Shown here: positions 34,713 through 43,487 of the stretch, piece by piece
Position numbering within the stretch: position 1 is the stretch's first letter
How the letters are laid out: every line of letters begins with the position of its first letter
NCBI RefSeq assembly: GCF_033366695.1
Contig: NZ_JAOBTQ010000001.1
Location: forward strand, 124,001 to 188,000
Direction of reading: 5' to 3'
Length of the DNA: 64,000 bases
Source of the DNA: Streptomyces sp. SCL15-4
GTDB taxonomy: Bacteria > Actinomycetota > Actinomycetes > Streptomycetales > Streptomycetaceae
Program-made: the position numbers and the translations under genes
The notes under the pieces: generated by a model
The model's database searches: none
The model's input: the letters and a program-made list of their open reading frames with translations, nothing else
Told to the model about the DNA's origin: nothing

Positions 34713-37328
34713 TCATGTGCCCGGCGGGGCGGGACGCAGGGCGAGGAGGGCGATGTCGTCGGTGCTGCCGGCGCCGAGGCCGAGGATCAGTTCGTCGCAG
34801 AAGACGTCGAGGGGTGCCCGGGCGAGGGCGGCGGTGTGCCGGCGCAGGCGGGTCATGGCGTCGCTGAGGGATTCCCCCGGGCGTTCGATCAGGCCGTCGG
34901 TGAACAGGAGCAGGGTGGAGTGGGCTGGCAGCGGGTCGCGGGCGGTGGGTCTGGGAAGGCTGCTGTCCACGCCGATGAGGAGGCCGGAGGCGGTGTCCAG
35001 GTAGCGGGTGTCGCCATTGGGGCAGGTCAGCAGCAGGGGGAGGTGTCCGGCGGAGGAATGATGCACTTCCCATGGGCCGTTGCGGGGGCCTTTGACGACG
35101 GCGTAGGCGCAGGTCGCGGTGGAGTGCGGGTAAAGGGTGAGGGTCGCGAGGTCGAGGCGGCGCAGTACCTCCGAGGGGCGGTCCTGGCAGTCGACGGCGA
35201 TGCCGCGGAGCATGTTACGTAGTTGGCTCATCGTGACGGCGGCGTTCAGGTCATGCCCGGACACGTCTCCGATGACCAGTGCCGTGTCGGTGTCGGACAG
35301 GGGGAATGCGTCGAACCAGTCGCCGCCGACCTGGGCGGTGGTACTGGACGGGGCGTAGCGGGCGGTGATCTCCATGGACGGGATGTTCGGGAGGCGGGGC
35401 AGCAGGGAACGCTGAAGGCGCTCGGCCGCGGTACGGGTGTGCTGGTGCAGACGGGCGTTGTCGACACTGAGCGAGATGCCTTTCACGAGGTCGGCGACGA
35501 GGAGCGCGTCGTTTTCGGTGAAAGGGTTGTCATGGCCGGTGCGTACGACGATCAGTGCGCCCAGCACCTCGCGGTGGGCCCGCAGTGGGGCCATGATCGT
35601 GCTGCTGGCGCCCAGTTGCTCGAACAGCTCCAGCTGCCGGGCGTCCAGGGCGCTTTCCGCCTGGCCCGGTGACGGGATATCGGTGATCAGCAGGGGGCCC
35701 GCGCCGTGCAGTACCCGGGCCAGCGGTCCTCGCGCGTTGTCGGACACCGGGGGCAGCCTGCCGAGGTCCACCCCGACGCTCAGTGCCCGAGGCTCACGGT
35801 GGACGACGCAGACCCGTTCGGCATCCCCGTGCTCGTCGAGCAGGTCGACCACGCACCAGTCGGCCATCTGCTGGGTGAGGACGTGGCACACTCGGCGCAG
35901 TCCCTCGCGCAAGTCGAGTGTGCTCGACAGCGCACTGGTGGTGTCGGCCAGCAGACTCAACCGCTCCCACGCCGGTGTCGCCTCCGCGCCGCCGGCCCAC
36001 GATGCCGCTGCCGCACCGGTATGCAGCCGCACCGAAGGACCGGCGTCGGGACGCGATACCGGCCGCTCCTCCCCGGGAGCCGTCGCTCTGGGCATGAACT
36101 GGCCCACCCGCACCGTACGGCCGTCCACCGCCTCCTGACTCTGAACGCGCAGACGCACAGGCACCAGGCTCCCGTCGTGGTGCAGCGCCGGCAGCGGGAT
36201 GGACCGGCCCATGATGCGCGACCGGCCGGTCAGCCGGAGCGCGGTGAACCCAGCCCGATGACGCTCCCGCAGATGCTCGGGAATCAGCACCGTCAAAGGC
36301 CGGCCGATCAGCTCGTCGGTCTGCCATCCCAGCAGGTCGGCCAGAGCGCCATTAGCCGCGATGATCCGGCCGTCGTCGTCGGCCGCGACAGTCGGGACAC
36401 TGCTGTCCTCCACCTCGCCGGCGTCCCACGGCGTGACTTCGACGAAGGTCGCGTCCGGCACGCCGGGCAGCAGCGTCCACGCGGTGGGCGGACCTCCGGA
36501 GAGCTGAGTGACCAGTTGGTCGAGCACCCACTGGTAGGTGCTCCGCACGTGCGGCGGAGCCGGGAGGGTGAGCAGAGCGCCCAGCTGCGCCGCAGCGTCG
36601 CCGTGTTCGAATACGTGCCGCAAGATGTCCACGGCCGGCGCGGCGTCCAAGGGAAACGCGATGTCCAGGGTCACCGTGGCGCCGCCGATGACCGTCTCCT
36701 CCAGCGCGGACGCCATGCACGCATTAATCACGTTGGCCACATCGCCGGCGACCAGCAGCTCGGGGTCCGACACCCCGGCGCGTTCCTCGACGCAGGTGGT
36801 CAGAGTCAGCTCGCGCAGCATCTCGTCACCGTGCTGCTGTGCCGCGCGGAACACGATGTAGGGCAGGTCAATCAGTGTCACGGTCGCGGTTCGCCCGTAC
36901 ACCGGCACGGAGTCCCATCCGGACGTCGGCGGCGCCGGGGTCTGGGGCCACAGCTCGAACCATGCCGTCTTGCGGCCCTCCCCGACATGGGCTCCATGAC
37001 TGGAAGCCAGCGCCTCGACCACGGCAAGGCCCCGTCCGGCACCGGAGTACGGCCTGGGCTCCCGCGGCACGAGCGGGCGGTCCGGCCGGCTGTCGCCGAC
37101 TCGCACCCGCACTTGGCTCTCGTGCGACCAGACCCGCACCTCTACCTCGGTACGCGCGTGCAGCACCGCGTTGGTCACCAGCTCACTGGCCAGCAGTTCG
37201 GCGGTGTCCACCACCTCCGGCGCGACACCACGCAACGCCGAGCGCACGAACCGCCGAGCCAGCGGCACGCTGCGCGCCTCCGGAGGAAAACGCCGGAAAA
37301 GAACTCCGGGAGGACTAGAGCTATCCAT
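34713..37328 (-). CDS. Multidomain PP2C-type phosphatase (HATPase-PAS-GAF-SpoIIE)
   Basis: 871 residues. In order: a serine-kinase-like ATPase domain (about 15-130; ELVTNAVLHA, GAGRGLAVVEALASSHG); a middle region of about 150 residues (VTLIDLPYIVFRAAQQHGDE); a PAS domain (about 300-405; DGRIIAANGALADLLGWQTD, then HHDGSLVPV); a GAF domain (about 455-620); and a C-terminal SpoIIE phosphatase (about 640-865; QVGGDWFDAFPL, VIGDVSGHDLNAA, LLFTDGLIE, TDDIALLAL with metal-binding Asp). Such proteins set anti-sigma/anti-anti-sigma phosphorylation in response to small ligands or redox cues. The kinase-like and phosphatase activities in one chain suggest a self-contained partner switch. No partner genes adjoin it. 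Confidence 0.93.
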   Translation of the reverse strand: MDSSSPPGVLFRRFPPEARSVPLARRFVRSALRGVAPEVVDTAELLASELVTNAVLHARTEVEVRVWSHESQVRVRVGDSRPDRPLVPREPRPYSGAGRGLAVVEALASSHGAHVGEGRKTAWFELWPQTPAPPTSGWDSVPVYGRTATVTLIDLPYIVFRAAQQHGDEMLRELTLTTCVEERAGVSDPELLVAGDVANVINACMASALEETVIGGATVTLDIAFPLDAAPAVDILRHVFEHGDAAAQLGALLTLPAPPHVRSTYQWVLDQLVTQLSGGPPTAWTLLPGVPDATFVEVTPWDAGEVEDSSVPTVAADDDGRIIAANGALADLLGWQTDELIGRPLTVLIPEHLRERHRAGFTALRLTGRSRIMGRSIPLPALHHDGSLVPVRLRVQSQEAVDGRTVRVGQFMPRATAPGEERPVSRPDAGPSVRLHTGAAAASWAGGAEATPAWERLSLLADTTSALSSTLDLREGLRRVCHVLTQQMADWCVVDLLDEHGDAERVCVVHREPRALSVGVDLGRLPPVSDNARGPLARVLHGAGPLLITDIPSPGQAESALDARQLELFEQLGASSTIMAPLRAHREVLGALIVVRTGHDNPFTENDALLVADLVKGISLSVDNARLHQHTRTAAERLQRSLLPRLPNIPSMEITARYAPSSTTAQVGGDWFDAFPLSDTDTALVIGDVSGHDLNAAVTMSQLRNMLRGIAVDCQDRPSEVLRRLDLATLTLYPHSTATCAYAVVKGPRNGPWEVHHSSAGHLPLLLTCPNGDTRYLDTASGLLIGVDSSLPRPTARDPLPAHSTLLLFTDGLIERPGESLSDAMTRLRRHTAALARAPLDVFCDELILGLGAGSTDDIALLALRPAPPGT

Positions 37329-37424
37329 AGCACGATAAATGCCTCTGAAGAGTGAAAACCTAACAGGACGTTCTTTTCGCTGGGCCGCGGCGGCGAGAAC
37401 CGACCCGGCCTTCCTCCGCGGTGC

Positions 37425-37574
37425 CTACCGCGCCGGCGTCTTTCCCGGCGTACCGGCCGTCGACGCTCTGGCAGCCGCCTTGCCCGGCGCGGCCTTCGCC
37501 TGCCCCTGGTCGGCCGGCTCCTTGCCGTCGCGGCCGGAGCGGGCGGCCTCGAGGCCGCCTTCGAGGACCTTCAT
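37425..37574 (-). pseudogene. Possible Ku C-terminal tail fragment
   Basis: A 49-codon minus-strand frame reads GLMKVLEGGLEAARSGRDGK followed by an Ala/Lys/Pro-rich basic tail and stop. This resembles the end of bacterial Ku proteins (DLM-x-L helix plus basic tail). Too short for certainty. Confidence 0.3.
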
Positions 37575-37589
37575 CAGGCCGCAGGAGTC

Positions 37590-37880
37590 GGCGGGCTTCT
37601 ACCGCGGTGTCTTCGACGGCGGCAACCCCGCCCACGAGTGGTGCGTACTGGGCCGTCGCAGCCTGGCCCGACCGGACGAGATCGCCTACTACCTCGCCTA
37701 CTCCCCCAACGGCAACGTCGCCGACCTGGTGCGGATCGCCGGCTCGCGCCGGCGATCAAGGAAGCCCTCCAGGCTGCCAAGAACGAAAGCGGCCTGGACC
37801 AATACGAGGTCCGCCGATATCCGGGTTGTACCGGCACATCACCTTGGCCGTTTTCGCGGCCGAGTCTCAGCCTGACATAC
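37590..37880 (+). pseudogene. IS701-type transposase relic
   Basis: The plus strand encodes WCVLGRRSLARPDEIAYYLA and YSPNGNVADLVRIAG, then in another frame AIKEALQAAKNESGLDQYEV and, after a further shift, YRHITLAVFAAES. This is the C-terminal DDE region of an IS701-type transposase with two frameshifts. Confidence 0.6.
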
Positions 37881-37909
37881 GGTTGCCGCTGAGCTGTTGG
37901 AGTCGGCTG

Positions 37910-38240
37910 CCCCACGGCGCACTCTCCGCTGGCACACGAGACAGAGGCACACTCCGGCGCCTACTGGCCTGCGACGGTGCGTGACCATGTGATCCACGAG
38001 TCGCGCCTGGAATTGGAGTCACTGTTCGCCGATTTCGACGGTGCCGTGCGGTCCGTCTCGGCTCAGCCCTTCCTGCTGCAAGCCGGAGTGAAGCGAAAGC
38101 TCCGGACACACATCCCGGACTTCCGCTGATCGCAGGCCAGAGGCCCGCGGTCGTGGACGCCAAGCCGCTGCACCGGTTGTCCAGGCCCGAGGTGGTCTTC
38201 ACCTTCGAGCGGACTCGACGGGTGGCGGAGTCGCGGTGAT
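37910..38240 (+). pseudogene. TnsA-like endonuclease relic
   Basis: Encodes AYWPATVRDHVIHESRLELE, SLFADFDGAVRSVSAQPFLL and RKLRTHIPDF, then after a one-base shift LIAGQRPAVVDAKPLHRL and PEVVFTFERTRRVAES before a stop at 38240. Order and motifs (E-S-x-LE, Q-P, H-x-PDF, VVDAKP) follow the TnsA PD-(D/E)XK nuclease that makes 5' nicks in Tn7-like transposition. No TnsB/TnsC follows; the gene is truncated and frameshifted. Confidence 0.6.
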
Positions 38241-38306
38241 GGCCCGGGCGTGCGGAAGCGAGAGGCGCACCCTTCTGGGGCTTGCCGCACCGCACGGCGG
38301 TTCCGG

Positions 38307-38867
38307 TCAGTCGGTGGCCTTCAGCGCCTCGCGTGCGGCGGTGAGGATCTCCTCGGAGAGCGGGGAGCCTTTGGTGGCCCGGGAAAGAACGAGTGCGCCG
38401 AGCATGGTGCACAGCCGGGTGATGCCGTCCTGGTCCTTGGTGCCGAGCAAGTCGGCGAAGTCGCCCACTCCCTGGATGTAGACGCGGCGGGCCTCGCTTT
38501 CCCCGCCGTCGCGGGCCATGTCGGTGGCGAGTGCGGCGACGGGGCACCCGTCTGCCGCGCTGTCGCGGTGCTCGGCGGAGAGGTAGGTGTCGATCAGCGC
38601 CCGCTGGGCGGCGTCGCGCTGCCCGGCGTACTGATCGAGCCCGTCCTTGTGGTGCCGGGCGAGTTCGCCGAACGCATGGGCGGTGGCTTCGTCGATGAGT
38701 GCCTCCTTGGAGGCGAACTGCTTGTAGAAGCCGCCGTGGGTCATACCGGCCGCCTTCATGAGGTCGGCAACGCTGACGTGGGTCCCCTGTTCCCGGAACA
38801 GGCGGGACGCGGTTTCAACGACTCGCCGGCGGTTCTCCTGCGCCTGCGCCTGCGATACACGGCCCAT
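38307..38867 (-). CDS. TetR-family transcriptional regulator
   Basis: 186 residues from ATG 38867, with GGGAGGTGG upstream. N-terminal TetR DNA-binding domain (NRRRVVETASRLFREQGTHV; SVADLMKAAGMTHGGFYKQF; SKEALIDEA) and a ligand-binding domain with one Cys (DGCPVAALATDMAR) typical of the subgroup that controls short-chain dehydrogenase genes. It is divergent to the SDR gene across 115 bp containing a perfect inverted repeat, so autoregulation plus control of the SDR gene is likely. Confidence 0.93.
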   Translation of the reverse strand: MGRVSQAQAQENRRRVVETASRLFREQGTHVSVADLMKAAGMTHGGFYKQFASKEALIDEATAHAFGELARHHKDGLDQYAGQRDAAQRALIDTYLSAEHRDSAADGCPVAALATDMARDGGESEARRVYIQGVGDFADLLGTKDQDGITRLCTMLGALVLSRATKGSPLSEEILTAAREALKATD

Positions 38868-38916
38868 CCGCCACCTCCCGATTGGATGTCGACTGGCATC
38901 TATCTTAGACCAGTGC

Positions 38917-38938
38917 TTAGATTGAGGTCGTAATCTAA
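38917..38938. promoter_or_regulatory. Inverted repeat, probable TetR operator
   Basis: TTAGATT and AATCTAA are perfect 7-bp arms separated by 8 bp, in an AT-rich patch of the divergent intergenic region between the TetR and SDR genes. A second, partial copy of the half-site (TCTTAGA) lies at about 38912. Confidence 0.6.
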
Positions 38939-38982
38939 TTGACGCGGGCCGCTTGCCGGCGGCCGTGACGCTGGGAGCGGGC

Positions 38983-39669
38983 ATGGAACTGAAGGACGCG
39001 GTAGCAGTGGTCACCGGGGCCAACCGGGGGCTGGGGCGGCATCTGGCCGCCCAGCTCGTGGAACGCGGGGCGAAGGTGTACGCGGCGGCCCGTCGCCCCG
39101 AAGAGGTGGACCTTCCGGGTGTCATCCCGCTGCGGCTCGACGTGACGGACGAGGAGTCGATCCGGGCGGCGGCTCGCACGGCCTCCGAGGTGACGCTGCT
39201 GGTCAACAACGCGGGCATCTCCACCGGTACGCCCCTGGTGGCGGGCAGCCCGGACGCGGTGCGCCTGGAGATGGAGGTGAACTTCTTCGGCCCGCTCGCC
39301 GTGACGCGGGCTTTCGCCCCGGTCATCGAGTCCAACGGCGGCGGCGCCGTTCTCAACGTGCTGTCGGTCCTGTCCTGGCTGCACCCCGCCGGCCTCGGCG
39401 CCTACGCCGCGGCGAAGGCCGCGGCATGGGCGCTGACCGACGCGACCCGGGAGGAACTGGCGCCCCGCGGCATCACCGTCACGGCGCTGCACGTCGGATA
39501 CATGGACACCGACATGGCCGCCGGCGTTCCCGCCGACCAGAAGACCGATCCCGCCGAGGTCGCCGCCCAGGCCCTGTCCGGCATCGAGCGGCAACTGCCC
39601 GAAATCCTCGCCGACGAGACCACCCGGCACGTGAAGCGGAACCTGGCCGCATCGCCGAACGCGGCGTGA
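38983..39669 (+). CDS. Short-chain dehydrogenase/reductase
   Basis: 228 residues from ATG 38983. Classical SDR: nucleotide-binding TGANRGLG at residues 11-18, LRLDVTD, NNAG at about 77-80, catalytic Ser (in NVLSVLSW), Tyr-x3-Lys in YAAAKAAAW (Tyr about 147, Lys 151). NAD(P)-dependent reduction of a carbonyl; substrate unknown. Expected to be repressed by the divergent TetR protein. Confidence 0.93.
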   Translation: MELKDAVAVVTGANRGLGRHLAAQLVERGAKVYAAARRPEEVDLPGVIPLRLDVTDEESIRAAARTASEVTLLVNNAGISTGTPLVAGSPDAVRLEMEVNFFGPLAVTRAFAPVIESNGGGAVLNVLSVLSWLHPAGLGAYAAAKAAAWALTDATREELAPRGITVTALHVGYMDTDMAAGVPADQKTDPAEVAAQALSGIERQLPEILADETTRHVKRNLAASPNAA

Positions 39670-39795
39670 GGCGCGCCCGCCGCATCGGTGTGGGGCGTCA
39701 TGAACCAGAAGTAGTCACCAGTAAGCAGCTCGTACCGGGGCGGCCCTAAGCGAGCGGAGATCCCGTCCCTGTGCGGACGAGACGGAAAGACGGCG

Positions 39796-40800
39796 ATGAA
39801 GACCTACTTGATCGAGAAGTACGGTGACCAGTCCGCGGTGCGCGCCGCCGAGATGCCCGATCCGGAGCCGGGCGCCGACGACGTGCTGGTCAAGATCCAT
39901 GCGGCGAGCGTCAACCCGCTGGACTTCAAGATCCGCGACGGCGACTTCAAGGTGATCCTCCCGTACCGCCTGCCTCTCGTGCTGGGCAACGACCTCGCCG
40001 GAGTGGTGGTCCAGGTCGGCTCGGCCGTCACCCGGTTCGCAGTGGGCGACGAGGTCTACGCCCGGCCCGACAAGGACCGCATCGGCACCTTCGCCGAACT
40101 CATCGCCGTCCACCAGAACGACCTGGCCCACAAGCCGGCCACCCTCACCATGGCGGAGGCCGCCTCCCTCCCCCTGGTCGCCCTCACCTCATGGCAGGCG
40201 CTGGTCGAGAGGGCACAGATCCAGCCGGGCCAGAAAGTCCTGATCCACGCAGGATCCGGTGGAGTGGGCACCACCGCCCTCCAACTGGCCAGGCACCTGG
40301 GCGCACAGGTGGCCACCACCGCGAGCGCGGCCAACGCCGCCCTGGTCAAGGAACTCGGCGCGGACGTCGTCATCGACTACCGCACCCAGGACTTCGAGGA
40401 GCTCCTGGACGGCTACGACGTCGTCCTGGACTCCCTCGGCGGCAAGACCCTGGAGAAGTCCCTGCGGGTCCTCAAGCCAGGCGGGAAGGTCATCAGCATC
40501 GCCGGGCCGCCCGACGCGGACTTCGCCCGCGAGCTCGGCGCGAACCCGTTCCTGCGGCAGGTGACGAACGCGCTGAGCTTCAAGACCCGACGCCACGCCA
40601 AGCGCCGGGGCGTGACCTACTCCTTCCTGTTCATGAAGGCCGACGGCGACCAGCTGCGCGAACTCACCCGGCTCGTCGACGCCGGAGCAATCCGCCCCGT
40701 CGTCGACCGTGTCTTCCCCTTCGAGCAGACCCGCGAGGCCATGGAGTACGCCGAGAAGGGCCGCGCCAAGGCCGGCAAGGTCGTCATCGCGATGGCGTGA
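39796..40800 (+). CDS. NADP-dependent quinone-oxidoreductase-like enzyme (MDR superfamily)
   Basis: 334 residues from ATG 39796. GroES-like N-terminal domain (DDVLVKIHAASVNPLDFKIR; GNDLAGVVVQVG; FAVGDEVYARP) and a Rossmann domain with GSGGVGTTALQLARHLGAQV. The Cys/His/Asp zinc ligands of alcohol dehydrogenases are absent, as in zeta-crystallin-type quinone reductases. It lies 126 bp after the SDR gene in the same direction and may share its TetR control. Confidence 0.92.
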   Translation: MKTYLIEKYGDQSAVRAAEMPDPEPGADDVLVKIHAASVNPLDFKIRDGDFKVILPYRLPLVLGNDLAGVVVQVGSAVTRFAVGDEVYARPDKDRIGTFAELIAVHQNDLAHKPATLTMAEAASLPLVALTSWQALVERAQIQPGQKVLIHAGSGGVGTTALQLARHLGAQVATTASAANAALVKELGADVVIDYRTQDFEELLDGYDVVLDSLGGKTLEKSLRVLKPGGKVISIAGPPDADFARELGANPFLRQVTNALSFKTRRHAKRRGVTYSFLFMKADGDQLRELTRLVDAGAIRPVVDRVFPFEQTREAMEYAEKGRAKAGKVVIAMA

Positions 40801-41094
40801 GGACCGGCACGCGCCACACCACCGACAGGCCCCGTCAGCGAGAGGAACCCGCTACCCCCCACCCCTGTCTCCCACCTCCAGGAACCGATCACGAGCCCAC
40901 CGAGCAGCGCTCACCGGGTCGTCGTACAAGGACGTGCCGACCGAGCAGGTCGACCCGCTCGACCTGTCGATGGGCGGCTTCACCGCCCTGCAACGGCTGA
41001 AGGGGCGCACGGACCGTCGAGCGACCGGATGGTGCCGAGTGAGAACACCCTCGACCTCGCCGCACGCCTGCCCCGGGGCCAACTCGTCGGCGCA

Positions 41095-42552
41095 TCACGG
41101 CGCCGCTGAGGTGCTGGACTTGAGGGACCCGGACGGCAGTCGTTTGCGCCGGTCGTCTTCCGCGGGCGTCCGGGCTCCCCGGCTCTCGGTGAGCCCGGCT
41201 CGGTGGCCTCGCGCGAACAGGCGGTCCGGGTCGTACGTCTCCTCCAGCCGTCGGAGGGTGTTGCCGAGCCTCCGGTCGCCGCCGGCCACGCCCGCGTGGG
41301 AGTCGGACGCGTCGGAGTAGTTGGAGTAAGCCCGCACGCTGTCGTGCCCGGACCGCAGCCGTTCGGTCCAGGTGCGCCCCCAGCGGACGTGTGTGTCGTC
41401 CTCCGCCCGGTCCGGCCACCTCGCCGACAGCAGGACGCCCATCCGTGACTCCCGCAGGGGGTAGGCGGATCCCTCGGCGTGGGCCCGCAGGGTGTCGGTG
41501 TTGAAGTACTCGACGAGTACCGAGCACCTGGCGGTGGGCGCGGCGCGGAGCGCACCGGTCATCAGGTCAGGGTCGAAGGCCAGACGGGTGGAGTGGCTGG
41601 ATTTCCAGTACCCGCGCATGGGCGGCAGGAAGGACGAGTCGAAGTGTGCTTGCCATCGCGGGTATTCCCGCTCCCCGACATCCGACCAGTCACCCCCGAT
41701 CCTCTCTCTGAGCCGGGCGGTCTCCATGGCCGTATCCCGGGCGTCGCCGTGGCAGCACAGGTCGACGGAGAGCTCGGGCACGCCGTCGCGGTGTACGAGG
41801 GCCGGGGCAAGTGTCAGTGAGGTGGGTGTGCGTTCCTCCAGCAGTCCGTGGATTCGGTGGAGCACGTCGGCTGCCCGGTCCAGTGGGAAGCGTACGGAGC
41901 CGGCGGTGATGCGGGGCAGCGGGAGGGTCCGGAAGCGCAGTTCCAGGATGATGCCGAAGGCGCCGGCCCCGCCGCCGCGCAGCGCGTGGAAGAGATCGGG
42001 ATGATGGTCGCGCGACACTTCCAGGATCCGGCCGTCGGCGAGCAGCACGCGAGCTCCGCTCAGGTGATCGCAGGTCAGTCCGTGACCGGCCACCAGCCAT
42101 CCGATCCCGCCGCCCAGGGTGAGGCCGGTGATTCCGGTGTCGCTGACCGTGCCCGAGGGAACGCAGCGGCCGTAGGCGGCGAGCCGTGCGTCGAGGTCTC
42201 CGAGGCGCGCTCCGGGCCGTACCCGGGCCGTCCGGGTGTCCGGGTCGTAGGCAACGTCCCGGAACACCGAGAAGTCGATCACCAGGCCGCCGTCGACGGT
42301 CGAGAACCCGCCGATGTGATGGCCGCCGCCGCGCACCGCGAGGGGGACTCCGAGCGTGGCCGCGCCGGTGAGGGCCTTGCGCAGCACGGTTTCGTCCAGG
42401 GTGCGCAGGATCGCGGCGGGCCGGTGGTCGTGCATCCGGTTGTACACCTGCCGGGCCGCGTCGTACCGCGGTGACGACGGCAGGACCAGGCAGCCGTCCG
42501 GCACGACGGTTTTCAGCTGTTCGACCAGGGCCCGGGCCGCCTCGCCGCTCAC
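41095..42552 (-). CDS. FAD-linked oxidase (berberine-bridge-like)
   Basis: 485 residues from GTG 42552, whose GTGA overlaps the stop of the upstream gene. PCMH-type FAD domain with VRGGGHHIGGFSTVDGG (the first His is the usual covalent 8-alpha anchor), LTLGGGIGWLVAGHGLTCDH and GAGAFGIILELRF, and a C-terminal BBE segment with RAYSNYSDASDSH and RLEETYDPDRLFA. No signal peptide, so it is cytosolic. Such enzymes oxidise alcohols, amines or C-C bonds with O2, often as the last tailoring step. It is the 3'-most gene of the six-gene operon 48833-41095. Confidence 0.9.
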   Translation of the reverse strand: MSGEAARALVEQLKTVVPDGCLVLPSSPRYDAARQVYNRMHDHRPAAILRTLDETVLRKALTGAATLGVPLAVRGGGHHIGGFSTVDGGLVIDFSVFRDVAYDPDTRTARVRPGARLGDLDARLAAYGRCVPSGTVSDTGITGLTLGGGIGWLVAGHGLTCDHLSGARVLLADGRILEVSRDHHPDLFHALRGGGAGAFGIILELRFRTLPLPRITAGSVRFPLDRAADVLHRIHGLLEERTPTSLTLAPALVHRDGVPELSVDLCCHGDARDTAMETARLRERIGGDWSDVGEREYPRWQAHFDSSFLPPMRGYWKSSHSTRLAFDPDLMTGALRAAPTARCSVLVEYFNTDTLRAHAEGSAYPLRESRMGVLLSARWPDRAEDDTHVRWGRTWTERLRSGHDSVRAYSNYSDASDSHAGVAGGDRRLGNTLRRLEETYDPDRLFARGHRAGLTESRGARTPAEDDRRKRLPSGSLKSSTSAAP

Positions 42553-43487
42553 GGCGTCTCCTCGTCGAGGACGGCGAGCAGGTTGTCGACCGCCGCGTTC
42601 TCCATACGGCTCCAGGACGTCGCGGAGGACGCGGCGATGTGGCTGGTGACGAAGAGCGAGGTGCCGTGCAGATGCAGCAGTCCGTGGGGGTCGTCAGCCG
42701 GGTCCGGGACGGGTTCCCGGTAGTAGCCGTCCAGCGCGGCGCCGGTCAGGGCGCCCGTCTCCAGGGCGCGGCGCAGGGCGCCGGGGTCGATCACCCGGGG
42801 ATCGGCAGTGCTGACGAGGTAGCGTGGTGCGGGCCCCATGCCGAGGAGCCGCTCGTCCACCAGACTCGTCGTCTCGTCGTTCAGAGAGCAGCAGACGAAC
42901 ACCGTGGTGCTGCGCGTGAACAGTTCCGTCAGGCCGACGCGGGTCAGTGCGAGCGCCTTCTCCTCCCGCTCCTTACGGGTACGGGAGTGGTAGAGGACCT
43001 GGCAGGAGAACCCGCGGGCCAGCATCCCGGCCAGCGCCCCGCCGGTCGCGCCGAGGCCCAGGATGCCGACCGTCGCCCCGGCGAGTTCGGTGGAGGTCCG
43101 GGACGGCTGCTCGCGGTCGTGCAGGTCGGGAAGGGCCCGGCGCATCATGCCGACGGCCAGTCCGAGGGCGAACTCCGCGACCGCGACGCCGTTCACCCCT
43201 GGTGTGGTGAGGACTCGTACTCCTGTGTCGCGCGCCGCGTCGAGGTCGACGAACGAGCCGGCGCCGGTGCCCGTGAAGGAGATGCAGCCAAGGGAGCGCG
43301 CGGACTCCAGGACGGCTCTCGACAGCCGCTCGTCACCACCGAGGAGGTAGTGGTCGGCGTCCCGGACGCGCCGGCACAGTTCCTGTTCCGTGGGCGGCGC
43401 GTCCACGTGGTCGACGACGATGCCCCGTCGGCGGCAGTACTCGGCCAGTCGTTCGGGTACGGACCGGCCGGACACCACGATCTTCAC
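42549..43487 (-). CDS. D-2-hydroxyacid-dehydrogenase-like protein with altered active site
   Basis: 312 residues from GTG 43487 (GTGA overlap with the aminotransferase stop). Rossmann motif VGILGLGATGGALAGML and the C-terminal REP and SHIAAS segments place it in the D-2-hydroxyacid/phosphoglycerate dehydrogenase family. In place of the usual ARG-x-x-(V/I)D motif it has ADPRVID: Asp229 stands at the catalytic Arg position and the only Arg (231) is two residues later. The Glu in YYREP and His in SHIAA remain. It may therefore have changed activity or act on an unusual oxo acid or imine. Neighbouring enzymes act on amino acids. Confidence 0.85.
   Translation of the reverse strand: MKIVVSGRSVPERLAEYCRRRGIVVDHVDAPPTEQELCRRVRDADHYLLGGDERLSRAVLESARSLGCISFTGTGAGSFVDLDAARDTGVRVLTTPGVNGVAVAEFALGLAVGMMRRALPDLHDREQPSRTSTELAGATVGILGLGATGGALAGMLARGFSCQVLYHSRTRKEREEKALALTRVGLTELFTRSTTVFVCCSLNDETTSLVDERLLGMGPAPRYLVSTADPRVIDPGALRRALETGALTGAALDGYYREPVPDPADDPHGLLHLHGTSLFVTSHIAASSATSWSRMENAAVDNLLAVLDEETP

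Noticed and set aside
40801..41094. A plus-strand frame with YKDVPTEQVDPLDLSMGGFT
   Set aside because: Protein-like but without a start codon, recognised family or continuation; at most a small relic.
41095..42552. Bicovalent flavin attachment (His plus Cys) in the FAD oxidase
   Set aside because: A Cys is present in GLTCDHL, but it does not sit in the usual Cys motif of bicovalent enzymes, so only the His link is suggested.
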